Origin: an uncultured Clostridia bacterium
GTDB taxonomy: Bacteria; Bacillota; Clostridia; TANB77; CAG-508
Direction: 5' to 3'
NCBI GenBank assembly: GCA_934167835.1
Contig: CAKPLZ010000007.1
Span: 1 to 62,070, forward strand
DNA: 62,070 bases
Shown here: one piece after another, positions 1 to 7,962 of the stretch
Numbering within the stretch: the first letter of the stretch is position 1
Layout: every line of letters begins with the position of its first letter
Notes under the pieces: generated by a model
The model's input: only the letters and a program-made list of their open reading frames with translations
Told to the model about the DNA's origin: nothing
Databases searched by the model: none
Made by a program: the position numbers and the translations under genes

Positions 1-61
1 TGAAGATTTAGAAAAAAATAACATAGAATTTATCAAACAGAAGAAAGATATGAGTAATTGA
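1..61 (+). CDS. C-terminal end of an unknown protein (partial)
   Basis: An open frame enters from the left edge and stops at TGA (59-61), encoding 19 residues rich in Lys, Glu and Asn that end in DMSN. The start and function lie outside the window. It reads in the same direction as the restriction-modification operon that follows and is probably another gene of the same integrated element. Nothing in the tail allows a family call. Confidence 0.4.
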   Translation, partial: EDLEKNNIEFIKQKKDMSN

Positions 62-97
62 CAAATTACAATTTATATAATAGTTTTATAAATTTAT

Positions 98-197
98 GAG
101 GCGACCAAAAGTCGCCTCTATATTTTTCAAGTATCCCGCTAAAAGCCACGCTTTTAGGCTCTTATTGGGATGCGGGGCGACTCCATCTTCCTGCAAA
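98..197. repeat. Structured repeat, copy 1 (possible ncRNA)
   Basis: A perfect 8-bp hairpin (98-105 with 111-118, loop CAAAA) is followed by a second hairpin around GCTAAAAGC/GCTTTTAG (138-156) and then by GGGGCGACT (174-182). That last segment could compete with the first arm for the same partner. A close copy lies at 3920-4020. Where the copies differ, the changes keep pairing (GGCGAC/GTCGCC here, GGTGAC/GTTACC there), which supports a folded RNA or DNA. The family is not recognised. Confidence 0.6.
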
Positions 198-291
198 ATT
201 ATTTGATTATAATAATTTTGAAAGAATAGCCTAATATTATTGAGAAAAATAGACAAATATGATATATTATATGTAAATTTGGAGGATAAAA

Positions 292-1242
292 ATGGAAATA
301 GTAAAACCTTTTGTAAAATGGGCTGGTGGAAAAGGAAGCTTAATATCTCAATTAACAAACTTTTACCCATTTGAATTAAAAGATGGAATTATAAATAAAT
401 ATGTTGAACCATTTGTAGGTGGTGGAGCTGTTTTAATAGATATTTTACAAAAATATAATGTAAAATCTGCATATGCTTTTGATATAAATATTGATTTAAT
501 AAATTGTTACAATGTTATAAAAACAAATGTGGAAGATTTGATTGAAACGTTAAAAGAAAAAGAAGAAAATTATTTTAAATTAGAAACAGATAATAAACAA
601 GATTATTTTTATGAAATTAGAAAGGAATATAACTCATATAGAATTGATGAACAAGAATTAAATGTAAAAAGAGCATCAGAGTTTATATTTTTAAATAGAA
701 CTTGTTTTAACGGATTATACAGAGTAAACAAAAGTGGTGAGTTCAATGTACCATTTGGTAAGTATAAAAATCCAACTATATGTGATGCAAAAAATTTAAG
801 AAATTTATCTAAACTTTTCGAAAATGTTACTTTTCAATATGGTGATTATAAGGAAAGTAATAAATATATAGACAATAATACTTTTGTGTATTTTGACCCA
901 CCATATAGACCATTATCAGTAACATCTGCATTTACATCTTATACAAAAGAAGATTTCAACGATAACAATCAAAAAGAACTTGCGGAATATTTTAAAAAAT
1001 TAGATTACAAAAATGCAAAATTAATGTTGAGCAATTCAAACCCTAAAAATACAAATAAGGATGATAATTTCTTCGAAACAATTTATGATGGATTCAATAT
1101 TAATGAAGTTTTTGCAAAAAGAATGATTAATTCAAATGCTAAAGGAAGAGGAGCAATTTCAGAATTGGTTATTACAAATTATGAGGAGATTAATGAATGT
1201 ATCAAGGAAAATTCTATTTTGAAGATAGCAGTTTCAAATTAA
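292..1242 (+). CDS. dpnM: DpnM-like Dam-family adenine-N6 DNA methyltransferase
   Basis: A 316-residue D12-class adenine methyltransferase that would methylate A in GATC. The S-adenosylmethionine motif KWAGGKG lies at residues 9-15, EPFVGGG at about 40-46 and the catalytic DPPY at about 203-206. The insert between them that carries target recognition is of normal size. It starts at ATG 292 behind GGAGG. The 3' end overlaps the second methylase by 46 nt, as in DpnII operons, so translation is probably coupled. In this family the enzyme protects host double-stranded GATC sites from the nuclease encoded at 1976. The gene is as AT-rich as the chromosome. Confidence 0.93.
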   Translation: MEIVKPFVKWAGGKGSLISQLTNFYPFELKDGIINKYVEPFVGGGAVLIDILQKYNVKSAYAFDINIDLINCYNVIKTNVEDLIETLKEKEENYFKLETDNKQDYFYEIRKEYNSYRIDEQELNVKRASEFIFLNRTCFNGLYRVNKSGEFNVPFGKYKNPTICDAKNLRNLSKLFENVTFQYGDYKESNKYIDNNTFVYFDPPYRPLSVTSAFTSYTKEDFNDNNQKELAEYFKKLDYKNAKLMLSNSNPKNTNKDDNFFETIYDGFNINEVFAKRMINSNAKGRGAISELVITNYEEINECIKENSILKIAVSN

Positions 1243-1970
1243 TAGAAAATGACACTTTCAAAACATTAACAAACTTTGAAGAAAAAACATTTGATATGAT
1301 TTTTGCGGATCCGCCATATTTTTTATCAAACAATGGTATTACTTGCAGTGGTGAAAAAATGGTAAATGTTAATAAAGGTGATTGGGATAAAACGTTAGGA
1401 ATAAAGGAAAAACACGAATTTAACAAAAAATGGATAAAACAATGTTATCGAATATTAAAAGATGATGGGACAATTTGGATTAGTGGAACATTACATAACA
1501 TATATTCAATAGGTATGGCTTTGGAGGAAGAAGGATTTAAAATAATAAACAATATAACTTGGCAGAAAACTAACCCACCACCTAATTTGGCCTGTAAAAC
1601 ATTTACTCATTCTACAGAAACTATACTTTGGGCAAGAAAAGATATTCAAAAAGCAAAATACAAATTTAATTATAAGCTAATGAAAGAATTAAATAATAAT
1701 AAGCAAATGAAAGATGTCTGGACAACAAGTCTTACAAAACCTTCAGAAAAAAAGCAAGGAAAACATCCAACACAGAAACCTTTAGAAATACTAGAAAAAA
1801 TAATATTGGCATCAACAAATGAGAATGATTTGATTTTAGATCCATTTTGTGGTAGTAGTACAACAGGTATTGCTTCAGTAAAATTAAATAGGAAATATAT
1901 AGGAATTGATAATTCAAAAGAATATTTAGATTTATCGATAAGAAGATATAAAGAATTATATAAGGAGTGA
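1197..1970 (+). CDS. dpnA: DpnA-like second GATC adenine methyltransferase
   Basis: A 257-residue methyltransferase of the permuted beta class. The catalytic DPPY comes first (residues 38-41, context FADPPYFLSN) and the cofactor-binding DPFCGSSTTG comes late (about 217-226). In the Streptococcus DpnII system the equivalent enzyme also methylates single-stranded GATC and protects incoming DNA during transformation. The start ATG 1197 lies inside dpnM behind GAGGAG. The stop overlaps the region of the nuclease start, giving a tight three-gene operon. Confidence 0.9.
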   Translation: MYQGKFYFEDSSFKLIENDTFKTLTNFEEKTFDMIFADPPYFLSNNGITCSGEKMVNVNKGDWDKTLGIKEKHEFNKKWIKQCYRILKDDGTIWISGTLHNIYSIGMALEEEGFKIINNITWQKTNPPPNLACKTFTHSTETILWARKDIQKAKYKFNYKLMKELNNNKQMKDVWTTSLTKPSEKKQGKHPTQKPLEILEKIILASTNENDLILDPFCGSSTTGIASVKLNRKYIGIDNSKEYLDLSIRRYKELYKE

Positions 1971-1975
1971 TGAAA

Positions 1976-2839
1976 ATGGCAAGAGATTTTGCACAATGGT
2001 TATTAACATTTACAGATAGTATAGCAAATTATAAATATTATATTGATTTTGAAACAATATATAAAAATGCTGAAGAACACAAAATTGAACTAAATATGAT
2101 GAATTCTTTGATAGGAAGCAAAACAATAGAAAATGATTTTGAAAAATTAGTAATTAAATATCCAGAGGTAATAAAATGTATTCCTACATTACTAGCAGTA
2201 AGACAATATGAAATCATTGTTTTAGATGATGAAGGAAATAAATTAGAATATAATTTTAAAAATATGAATTACAGTATCGACCAATACAAAGTTTTTATGA
2301 GAGAAACAGGATTGTTTAATTTATTAGAAAAACATCTAGTAAATAATTTATATGATTATGTTTTAGGAGTAGAATCAGGACTTAATTCAAATGCTAGAAA
2401 AAATCGTGGCGGACACTTAATGGAAGATGTGGTTGAAAGATTTATTCAAAAGGCTGGCTTTAAGAAGAATGAAACATATTTTAAAGAAATGTACTTACAA
2501 GATATTGAACAAAAATGGAAATTAGATATGTCATTTATTAGCAATAAAAATACTTCAACCAAAAGATTCGATTTCGTTGTGAAAACAGATAATTGTATTT
2601 ATGGAATAGAAACAAATTTTTATGCATCAGGAGGTTCAAAACTCAATGAAACAGCTAGAAGTTACAAAATGATTGCAGAAGAAGCAGATAAAGTGGTTGG
2701 ATTTGAGTTTGTTTGGTTCACAGATGGAATGGGATGGATATCAGCAAGAAATAACTTAAGAGAAACATTTGACAATATGGATAATATTTTCAATATTAAT
2801 GATATGAAAAATGGAGTAATGAAAAAAATATTTAAGTAA
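1976..2839 (+). CDS. dpnB: DpnII-type restriction endonuclease (GATC)
   Basis: A 287-residue protein with the typical DpnII/MboI layout. A helical N-terminal half begins ARDFAQWLLTF. The C-terminal catalytic half contains KRFDFVV followed by IYGIETNFYASGGSKLNE, the PD-(D/E)XK-like core of this family. It would cut unmethylated GATC. I chose ATG 1976 because AAGGAG lies 8 nt upstream; GTG 1967 and ATG 1970 sit on top of that site. It is the last gene of a methylase-methylase-nuclease operon, so the system looks complete. Confidence 0.92.
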   Translation: MARDFAQWLLTFTDSIANYKYYIDFETIYKNAEEHKIELNMMNSLIGSKTIENDFEKLVIKYPEVIKCIPTLLAVRQYEIIVLDDEGNKLEYNFKNMNYSIDQYKVFMRETGLFNLLEKHLVNNLYDYVLGVESGLNSNARKNRGGHLMEDVVERFIQKAGFKKNETYFKEMYLQDIEQKWKLDMSFISNKNTSTKRFDFVVKTDNCIYGIETNFYASGGSKLNETARSYKMIAEEADKVVGFEFVWFTDGMGWISARNNLRETFDNMDNIFNINDMKNGVMKKIFK

Positions 2840-2850
2840 GGAGAGTAAAT

Positions 2851-3477
2851 TTGGAAGAAATAATATACACAATAATGGCTGCAGTTGCATTTATTATTCC
2901 AGGGAGTATAGTTATAAGTATTACTAGGAGAGTTATACCTAAAAAAGAGAATGAGTACAACACAAAAATTTTGGAATATTTTATATATAGTTTCTTAAAT
3001 TTTTTTATGTGGTCAATATTAATATATAATATATATTCTAATATAAATTCTTGGAAAGAACATTATGTACTATTGTGGCTAACATTGTTTATGATTATAT
3101 TTTTAAGTCCGGTAGCGATAGCTTTAATTGTAATACAGATTGCCCAAAAAGATGTAATTAGAAAAATATGTATATATTTTAATTTAACTTCAGTAGATAC
3201 GGAACCTTCTGCTTGGGACTTTAAGTTTAAAAATATATCTTCAGAATGGGTTATTGTGACTTTAAAAAATGACAAAACCATATCTGGATTTTTGGGATCA
3301 TTGTCATATATTTCGCAAAATGAAAGAGAAAGAGATATATACATAAGTGAAGTATTTGAAATAGATGAAAATAATAAATGGACTAGAAAGAAAAATACAG
3401 ATGGAATATTAATTAAAGCAGAAGAAATCAAATGTATTGAATTCTTTAAGGAAGGAGCTAAAAATGAGGGAAAGTAA
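2851..3477 (+). CDS. DUF6338-family membrane protein
   Basis: A 208-residue protein starting at TTG 2851 behind GGAGAG. It has three hydrophobic segments (about residues 4-23, 44-62 and 72-97) and then a soluble tail with PSAWDF and EWVIVTLKN, the pattern I associate with DUF6338. Proteins of this family often sit near defence or mobile genes, and this one follows the restriction operon by 11 nt. Its function is unknown. The end overlaps the next small gene. Confidence 0.7.
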   Translation: MEEIIYTIMAAVAFIIPGSIVISITRRVIPKKENEYNTKILEYFIYSFLNFFMWSILIYNIYSNINSWKEHYVLLWLTLFMIIFLSPVAIALIVIQIAQKDVIRKICIYFNLTSVDTEPSAWDFKFKNISSEWVIVTLKNDKTISGFLGSLSYISQNERERDIYISEVFEIDENNKWTRKKNTDGILIKAEEIKCIEFFKEGAKNEGK

Positions 3478-3628
3478 AAAGGCAGCTGCAAAGGCACTGA
3501 GAAAAAATTCAAGTAATTCAGCATCACAAAGAAAAAATTGTGGGTATAGACCGACAGGAAGTAGAACTAGCGAAGGAATTGTTACACCAGATTGTAGTAC
3601 AAGCATTCAAAATAAAAAATGCAAATAA
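3464..3628 (+). CDS. Small basic protein, function unknown
   Basis: Encodes 54 residues from ATG 3464 with AAGGAG 7 nt upstream. The start overlaps the DUF6338 stop by 14 nt, which suggests translational coupling. The N-terminal third is Lys/Ala/Arg-rich (KKAAAKALRKN) and the remainder contains YRPTGSRTSEGIVTPDC with two Cys. It faces a second small basic gene of similar style (SKASKALRDGRTSK) across a shared terminator. I do not recognise the family. Confidence 0.6.
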   Translation: MRESKKAAAKALRKNSSNSASQRKNCGYRPTGSRTSEGIVTPDCSTSIQNKKCK

Positions 3629-3646
3629 AAGGTCTTGCGACCTTTT
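3627..3646. terminator. Bidirectional terminator between convergent small genes
   Basis: AAAAGGTC-TTGC-GACCTTTT is a perfect 8-bp hairpin with an A run on one side and a T run on the other. It can end transcription from both directions, between the stop codon at 3628 and the one at 3645. Confidence 0.8.
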
Positions 3647-3785
3647 ATTTGTGCTTCTTATGAGAAGGCTGTCTTTGAGATAAAGCAGAACCTGCAATAG
3701 ATTTTGTGATCTTTGAAGTTCTACCATCACGAAGAGCCTTAGAAGCTTTGCTTGCAACATTTTTTGAAGTTGTTTTACAAGCCAT
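3645..3785 (-). CDS. Small basic protein (46 aa), function unknown
   Basis: A minus-strand frame from ATG at 3785 to TAA at 3645, preceded by AAAGGATGG. The product begins MACKTTSKNVASKASKALRD and ends in a Lys/His-rich tail. It is about one third Lys, Arg and Ser, so it is likely to bind nucleic acid or acidic partners, but no domain is recognisable. It points toward the other small basic gene and shares its terminator. Confidence 0.6.
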   Translation of the reverse strand: MACKTTSKNVASKASKALRDGRTSKITKSIAGSALSQRQPSHKKHK

Positions 3786-3919
3786 AGTATCACCATCCTT
3801 TCTGGAAATAACTCCTTCTCCTTTAAATTATTCCAAACAGAATATGCAATACTAATTAATAATATAACATAAAATTTATTGAAAATCTACTATTAATATA
3901 AAAAGTATTATACAAAAAA

Positions 3920-4020
3920 TGCAGGGTGACTAAAAGTTACCCTATTATTTTTCTGCAATCCTGCTAAAAGCCACGCTTTTAGGCTCTTATTGGGATTTGG
4001 GGTGACTCCCTGTTCCTGCA
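3920..4020. repeat. Structured repeat, copy 2 (possible ncRNA)
   Basis: Second copy of the element at 98-197. About 34 nt around the central hairpin are identical. The first hairpin is GGGTGAC/GTTACCC (3924-3930 with 3936-3942) and the competing arm GGGGTGACT follows at 3999. This copy also has matching ends, TGCAGG (3920) and CCTGCA (4015), which could close the whole structure. Confidence 0.6.
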
Positions 4021-4169
4021 AACTTTAAAAAGTTTGAAAAAAACGAAAAAATTTTAAAAATTTGCAACATTTGATAAAATTTTTGGCTTCATATATATAG
4101 AAATGTGAGGTGATGCAATTTGATAAACATGAAAAAGTTTTACTCTATTTCTATATTGTAATTTAAAAT

Positions 4170-4194
4170 AAAAAGAGATAACAATTCTCTTTTT
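4170..4194 (+). terminator. Rho-independent terminator
   Basis: AAAAAGAGA/TCTCTTTTT hairpin with a 7-nt loop and a T tract, lying before the gene at 4238. Confidence 0.65.
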
Positions 4195-4237
4195 AGCATA
4201 ACATTTACTAGAAGTGTTATGAAGGAGTTAAAAAGTA

Positions 4238-4453
4238 ATGCAAATTACAAATACAGAAATACAAGGCACGAAGTATGTTCAAATTTATTTGACAGAAGAA
4301 GAACTCCAGAAAGAAGAAACAAAAGATTTAGTTAAAAAGTATAAACAAGAAAAATATAGCGTGGCTATTTTCGTAACTGGAAAAGAGAATTATCCCGAGA
4401 TTCTTGAAAAAATAATTACGAAACAAGTGGAATTAAACAAAAATGTATGCTAA
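4238..4453 (+). CDS. Small conserved-looking protein upstream of the recombinase
   Basis: Encodes 71 residues from ATG 4238 behind AAGGAG. The sequence is a mixed alpha/beta pattern (TKYVQIYLTEEEL, then YSVAIFVTGKENYPEILEKI) without membrane segments. It ends 40 nt before the recombinase and reads the same way, so the two are probably co-transcribed. Small proteins in this position often accompany large serine recombinases and may act as directionality or accessory factors; that role is inference only. Confidence 0.65.
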   Translation: MQITNTEIQGTKYVQIYLTEEELQKEETKDLVKKYKQEKYSVAIFVTGKENYPEILEKIITKQVELNKNVC

Positions 4454-4493
4454 CATGAAAACAAGCAATATCAGGCGAGATTTGGAGGATAAA

Positions 4494-6066
4494 ATGACAG
4501 TTGTACGGATATTGTAGATTGTCTAGAGATGAAGATAAAGAAAACTATGCAAGTATTGAAGAACAGAAAAGAATTATTCAAGACTATGCAATTTCTCGTA
4601 ATTGGACTATCTCAGACTTCTACATAGATGACAATGTTTCGGGATATACCTTTAACAGACCTGCATTTTCAAAAATGATTGAAAAAGTAAAAGGAGGAAA
4701 AGTTGATGTAGTCATAGCAAAGGATTTATCAAGAATTGGAAGACATAACGGACGAGTATTAGTTTTAATAGATGAGTTTAAGAATATTCAAAAGAATTTA
4801 ATATTAGTTTCTGAAATGGGTGGAACTTATGATGTTTTAAATGATAGAGATGATACTATTGGAATAACAACATGGTTTAATGAAAGATATGTTAAAGATT
4901 GTTCAAGAAAAACTAGAGACCACATGTATTCTAAACAAAAAACAGGAAGATTAATTATGGGAAATTATTATGGATATATAAAAGATCCAGAAGATATAAC
5001 AAAGCTATATGTTGATGAAGAACTACGACCTGTTATAGAATTGATATATAAGCTATATACCGAAGAAGGAATTGGAAGAAAGAAAATTTGCGATATTCTA
5101 AATAGTAAATATAATTACCCAACTCCATCGGTTTACTATCAAATGAAACATTTAGAAAGAGGCAGAATATATAAACATCCAGTTCAAAAATTATGGTCCA
5201 CATATATGATAAGAAATATTTTAGAGAATGATGTATATTGTGGCACACTTAGAACTCATAAGAAAAAGACTGTATCCATAAGAGGTAAAGCAATAAAGCT
5301 TCCAGAGGAAGAACATTTTATATTTGAAAATCATCATGAAGCAATTATATCTAAAGAGACATTTAATTTAGCTCAAGAAATAAGAAAAAGAAAACTAAAT
5401 ATAAAAAGTACATCAAGTACAAGAAAAAGAAACTATTACTTTTCAGGACTTTGCAGATGTGGCGATTGTGGTTTTGGAGTAAGTGGCATAACTATAACTA
5501 GAAAACAATCTCAAAAAGGTTATGAATGTTCACAATATAGAACTTATGGTAAAGCTAGATGTAAATGTCATGAAATTAAAGAATCAGATATAATTATACA
5601 TTTTAAGGAATTTTTAAAATTCACTAAAAATAAATACATAGATGAAATAAATAGAATACAACTTCAAGTAGAAACTAATACTAAAACAAATAATAAAGAA
5701 AAAATCAAATTTGAAATAGAAAACTTAAATGCTGAATACAAAGTTTTGATTAGTCAAAAAATTAAAGATTTAACTAACACTACAAATGAGTATCAACGAG
5801 AAATGATTGAAAACACATATAAAGAATTGGAAAAAGATAAAACTAATCGTATAGAACAATTACAAAAATTATTAGACCAACAGCAAGAAGATTTAGAGAC
5901 AGAAAAAATAAAAAAATTAAAAACGGCAATAGAATATTTTGATGATATTCTAAAATCTAATGAACCAAATAGATATATTTTAGAGTGTTTAATTGATAAA
6001 ATATGGATTTATCACGATAAGAGTGTGAAATTCGAGCTAAAACCTGAAATTAGCCGATTAATATAA
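4494..6066 (+). CDS. Large serine recombinase/integrase, start separated by a +1 shift at CGG
   Basis: The resolvase domain begins GYCRLSRDED, with the nucleophile Ser in RLSRDE, followed by DLSRIGRH. A recombinase domain, a zinc ribbon (CRCGDCGFG and later Cys) and a long coiled coil near the C-terminus follow. The best start, ATG 4494 with GGAGG 8 nt upstream, is out of frame: it reads ATG ACA GTT GTA CGG and stops three codons on. Dropping the C at 4506 gives MTVVGYCRLS and a 523-residue protein. A TTG at 4501, 12 nt from GGAGG, is an alternative start. The gene ends at the element border. Confidence 0.85.
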
Positions 6067-6085
6067 TATCCCCAAATTGGAGGCT
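6067..6085. other. Inferred right attachment junction of the element
   Basis: Immediately after the recombinase stop the sequence becomes the middle of a peroxiredoxin gene (AFTPVCTTEF). Large serine integrases normally lie next to one attachment site, so the crossover is inferred to lie in about 6067-6085. The left junction and the missing 5' part of the gene are outside the window, so the core cannot be defined. Confidence 0.4.
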
Positions 6086-6682
6086 TTTACCCCCGTCTGC
6101 ACGACCGAATTTATAGCCTTTTCAAAAGCAAATACATACTTTCAAAACTTAAACACCCAACTAATTGGCCTAAGCATAGACAGTAACCCATCACACCTAG
6201 CCTGGCTAAATGACATTATGCTAAGAACAGGCGTTGAAGTACCATTCCCTGTAATTGCAGATAGAAGCGGAGAAATAGCACGAAAATATGGAATGATATC
6301 AAATGACATAAGTACAACAGAAACAGTAAGAAACGTGTTTATAATTGATGACAAAGGAATTGTAAGAACAATATTTATATATCCACTAAATGTAGGTAGA
6401 TGGATACCAGAAATAATAAGAGTGGTAGAAGCCCTTCAAATAGCAGACTGCAACAATGCTTCAACCCCAGCAAACTGGGTGCCAGGACAGCCAATAATAA
6501 AACCAGCCCCAAAAACATTCCAAGGTTTGCAAGAAAGGCAAAAAGAAATTCAAGAAAATAGAAACGGAATGAGCTGGTATTTAAGTTTCAAAGAATCTAG
6601 CGAAAAATGTAATAACCAAATTGGTCAAAAGCAAACATTAAATACAGGAAAAGAAAAAAACAATAATAACTCGCTTAATTAG
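6077..6682 (+). pseudogene. Peroxiredoxin missing its N-terminal part (interrupted by the element)
   Basis: The frame encodes 201 residues and opens at the active-site motif TPVCTTEF, whose Cys is the peroxidatic residue. It continues with the Prx6-like body (LIGLSIDSNPSHLAWL, FPVIADRSGEIARKYGM). Intact relatives have roughly 40-50 residues before this motif, forming the start of the thioredoxin fold. They are replaced here by the recombinase gene and its flank. The TTG at 6077 has no good ribosome site. The long Gln/Asn-rich tail is typical of clostridial forms. The gene is most likely inactive while the element is integrated. Confidence 0.85.
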
Positions 6683-6693
6683 AAAAAAAGAAC

Positions 6694-6740
6694 TTGACAT
6701 AACACCAAAACAAGTGGTATAATAATTAAATCACCACTTG
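6694..6740 (+). promoter_or_regulatory. SigA-type promoter with a dyad over the -10
   Basis: TTGACA (6694-6699), 18-nt spacer, TATAAT (6718-6723). An inverted repeat CAAGTGGT (6711-6718)/ACCACTTG (6733-6740) flanks the -10 box. This is the layout of an operator; alternatively it forms an RNA hairpin at the 5' end. Confidence 0.75.
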
Positions 6741-6775
6741 GTGAAATAATTTTTAATCCAGCGGAGGATTTCTGC

Positions 6776-7102
6776 ATGGCTATATTTATTAAAGGTTCTT
6801 ACGTTCAGTCTGAATCTATTCGTATACAAGGTTCAACCAACAAGGCATATTCTTATCAGAGACGGGGATATGTTTTGCTGAAAAATTTAAATGGCTACTT
6901 AATTCTTGGCAAACCTGCTGAATTAAGGATGACATTTGAAGAAAACAACAAACGGTACACATTCAATATGAAAGATGATGTGTGTGAAATTTTTAACAGA
7001 CAGAAAATTTCAGAGGCTTTGGCTAACAAATTCATCAAAGATGTTGAAAATGGTAAGTTTGTTGTAAACATTGACCCCAATGGCCTATATACTATTAGAT
7101 AA
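6776..7102 (+). CDS. Unknown 108-aa protein (CGG-containing stand-alone gene)
   Basis: Starts at ATG 6776 behind GCGGAGG. The product is soluble, with a beta-rich N-terminal half (KGSYVQSESIRIQGS, GYVLLKNLNGYLILGK) and a helical C-terminal half; no family is recognised. It has its own promoter and terminator. Codon use differs from the neighbours: it uses CGG for Arg in frame at 6863 and 6953, a codon I do not find in frame in the surrounding AT-rich genes. Probably an acquired gene. Confidence 0.7.
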   Translation: MAIFIKGSYVQSESIRIQGSTNKAYSYQRRGYVLLKNLNGYLILGKPAELRMTFEENNKRYTFNMKDDVCEIFNRQKISEALANKFIKDVENGKFVVNIDPNGLYTIR

Positions 7103-7117
7103 TTCGTAAAACCTTAA

Positions 7118-7153
7118 AAACAGAGCATTTCAATTGAGATGCTCTGTTTTTTT
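7118..7153 (+). terminator. Rho-independent terminator
   Basis: ACAGAGCAT/ATGCTCTGT hairpin followed by seven T residues, right after the 108-aa gene. Confidence 0.9.
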
Positions 7154-7227
7154 GAAAAAATTGGAAAATAATTTTTAGAAAAATAGACATACTAATTAAT
7201 GAAAATGAAAAAAGGAGGCTATTTTTT

Positions 7228-7392
7228 ATGAACCATAATCAAAAAATTAATTGTACAGTTCATACTTGTGCTTTTAACAACTGTGATAATCATTGTTGTG
7301 AGCTTAACAAAATAACTGTAGAACCATGCAAAAACTGTCACAATGGAAATCCAGCAGATGAATCTATGTGTGGAAATTATGAAGCAAAATAA
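7228..7392 (+). CDS. DUF1540-family Cys-rich small protein
   Basis: Encodes 54 residues from ATG 7228 with AAAGGAGG upstream. Eight Cys are spaced as in DUF1540 proteins: CTVHTCAFNNCDNHCCELN, then ITVEPCKNC and a final MCGNY. Such proteins are common in spore-forming Firmicutes and are thought to bind metal; the function is unknown. It is a stand-alone unit ended by the hairpin at 7410. Confidence 0.85.
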   Translation: MNHNQKINCTVHTCAFNNCDNHCCELNKITVEPCKNCHNGNPADESMCGNYEAK

Positions 7393-7409
7393 TTTGTAAA
7401 TTTCAAACC

Positions 7410-7439
7410 AAAAAAGTTTCTGTAAAAAGAAACTTTTTT
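7410..7439 (+). terminator. Rho-independent terminator
   Basis: AAAAAAGTTTC/GAAACTTTTTT hairpin with T tract downstream of the DUF1540 gene. Confidence 0.85.
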
Positions 7440-7476
7440 GCTTTATATATGGTATTATAAATATAGGTGATAAAAA

Positions 7477-7962
7477 ATGGTATATATTAACAAAAATCAA
7501 ATTCTAGAAGATACAATTGAAAAATATTCTAATATGGTATATAGATTAGCAGTAGCAAGAACCGGAAAAACGGAAGAAGCTCAAGATGTTTATCAAGAGG
7601 TTTTTTTAAGGTTGGCAAAAAAAATGCCTGATTTTGAATCAGAAGAACATAAAAAAGCATGGCTTATTCGAGTTGCAATAAATTGTAGCAAAACACTGCT
7701 TAATTCAAGTTTTGTAAGACATCGAGCGGAATTAGACGAAAATTTAAGTTTTGAAACTCCAGAAAGGCATGATTTATATTATGCTGTTTTAAAATTACCT
7801 ATAAAATACCGAACTGTAGTTCACCTATATTATTATGAAAATTATAGCATAAAAGAAATAAGTAAAATTTTAAAAACAAATGAAAATACAGTAAAGACAA
7901 GGCTTTCACGAGCAAGAAAACAGCTAGAAGAAGCAGTAAAAGGAGGTATCGAAGATGAATAA
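7477..7962 (+). CDS. ECF-type RNA polymerase sigma factor
   Basis: A 161-residue sigma-70 family protein of extracytoplasmic-function size. Region 2 includes YRLAVARTGKTEEAQDVYQEVF, and region 4 is a helix-turn-helix (YYENYSIKEISKILKTNENTVKTRL, about residues 117-145). It starts at ATG 7477. The last 8 nt overlap the next gene, which encodes its presumed membrane partner, so the pair is a typical sigma/anti-sigma operon. The regulon is unknown. Confidence 0.9.
   Translation: MVYINKNQILEDTIEKYSNMVYRLAVARTGKTEEAQDVYQEVFLRLAKKMPDFESEEHKKAWLIRVAINCSKTLLNSSFVRHRAELDENLSFETPERHDLYYAVLKLPIKYRTVVHLYYYENYSIKEISKILKTNENTVKTRLSRARKQLEEAVKGGIEDE

Larger units (their letters stand above)
3786..4237. other. 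Intergenic stretch inside the element
   Basis: Holds the second copy of the structured repeat (3920-4020), a U-tract hairpin (4170-4194) and a short inverted repeat (ATAACA/TGTTAT) just before the gene at 4238. A 17-codon frame from ATG 4112 with AGGTG in front of it is too short to support as a gene. Confidence 0.6.

Noticed and set aside
3063..3527. Long open frames opposite many genes, for example opposite the DUF6338, adhE and clpB genes
   Set aside because: They lack ribosome sites and family motifs and mirror the codon bias of the true genes on the other strand.
4112..4165. A 17-codon frame after AGGTG
   Set aside because: Too short, no conserved features, and placed between two hairpins; chance is more likely than a gene.
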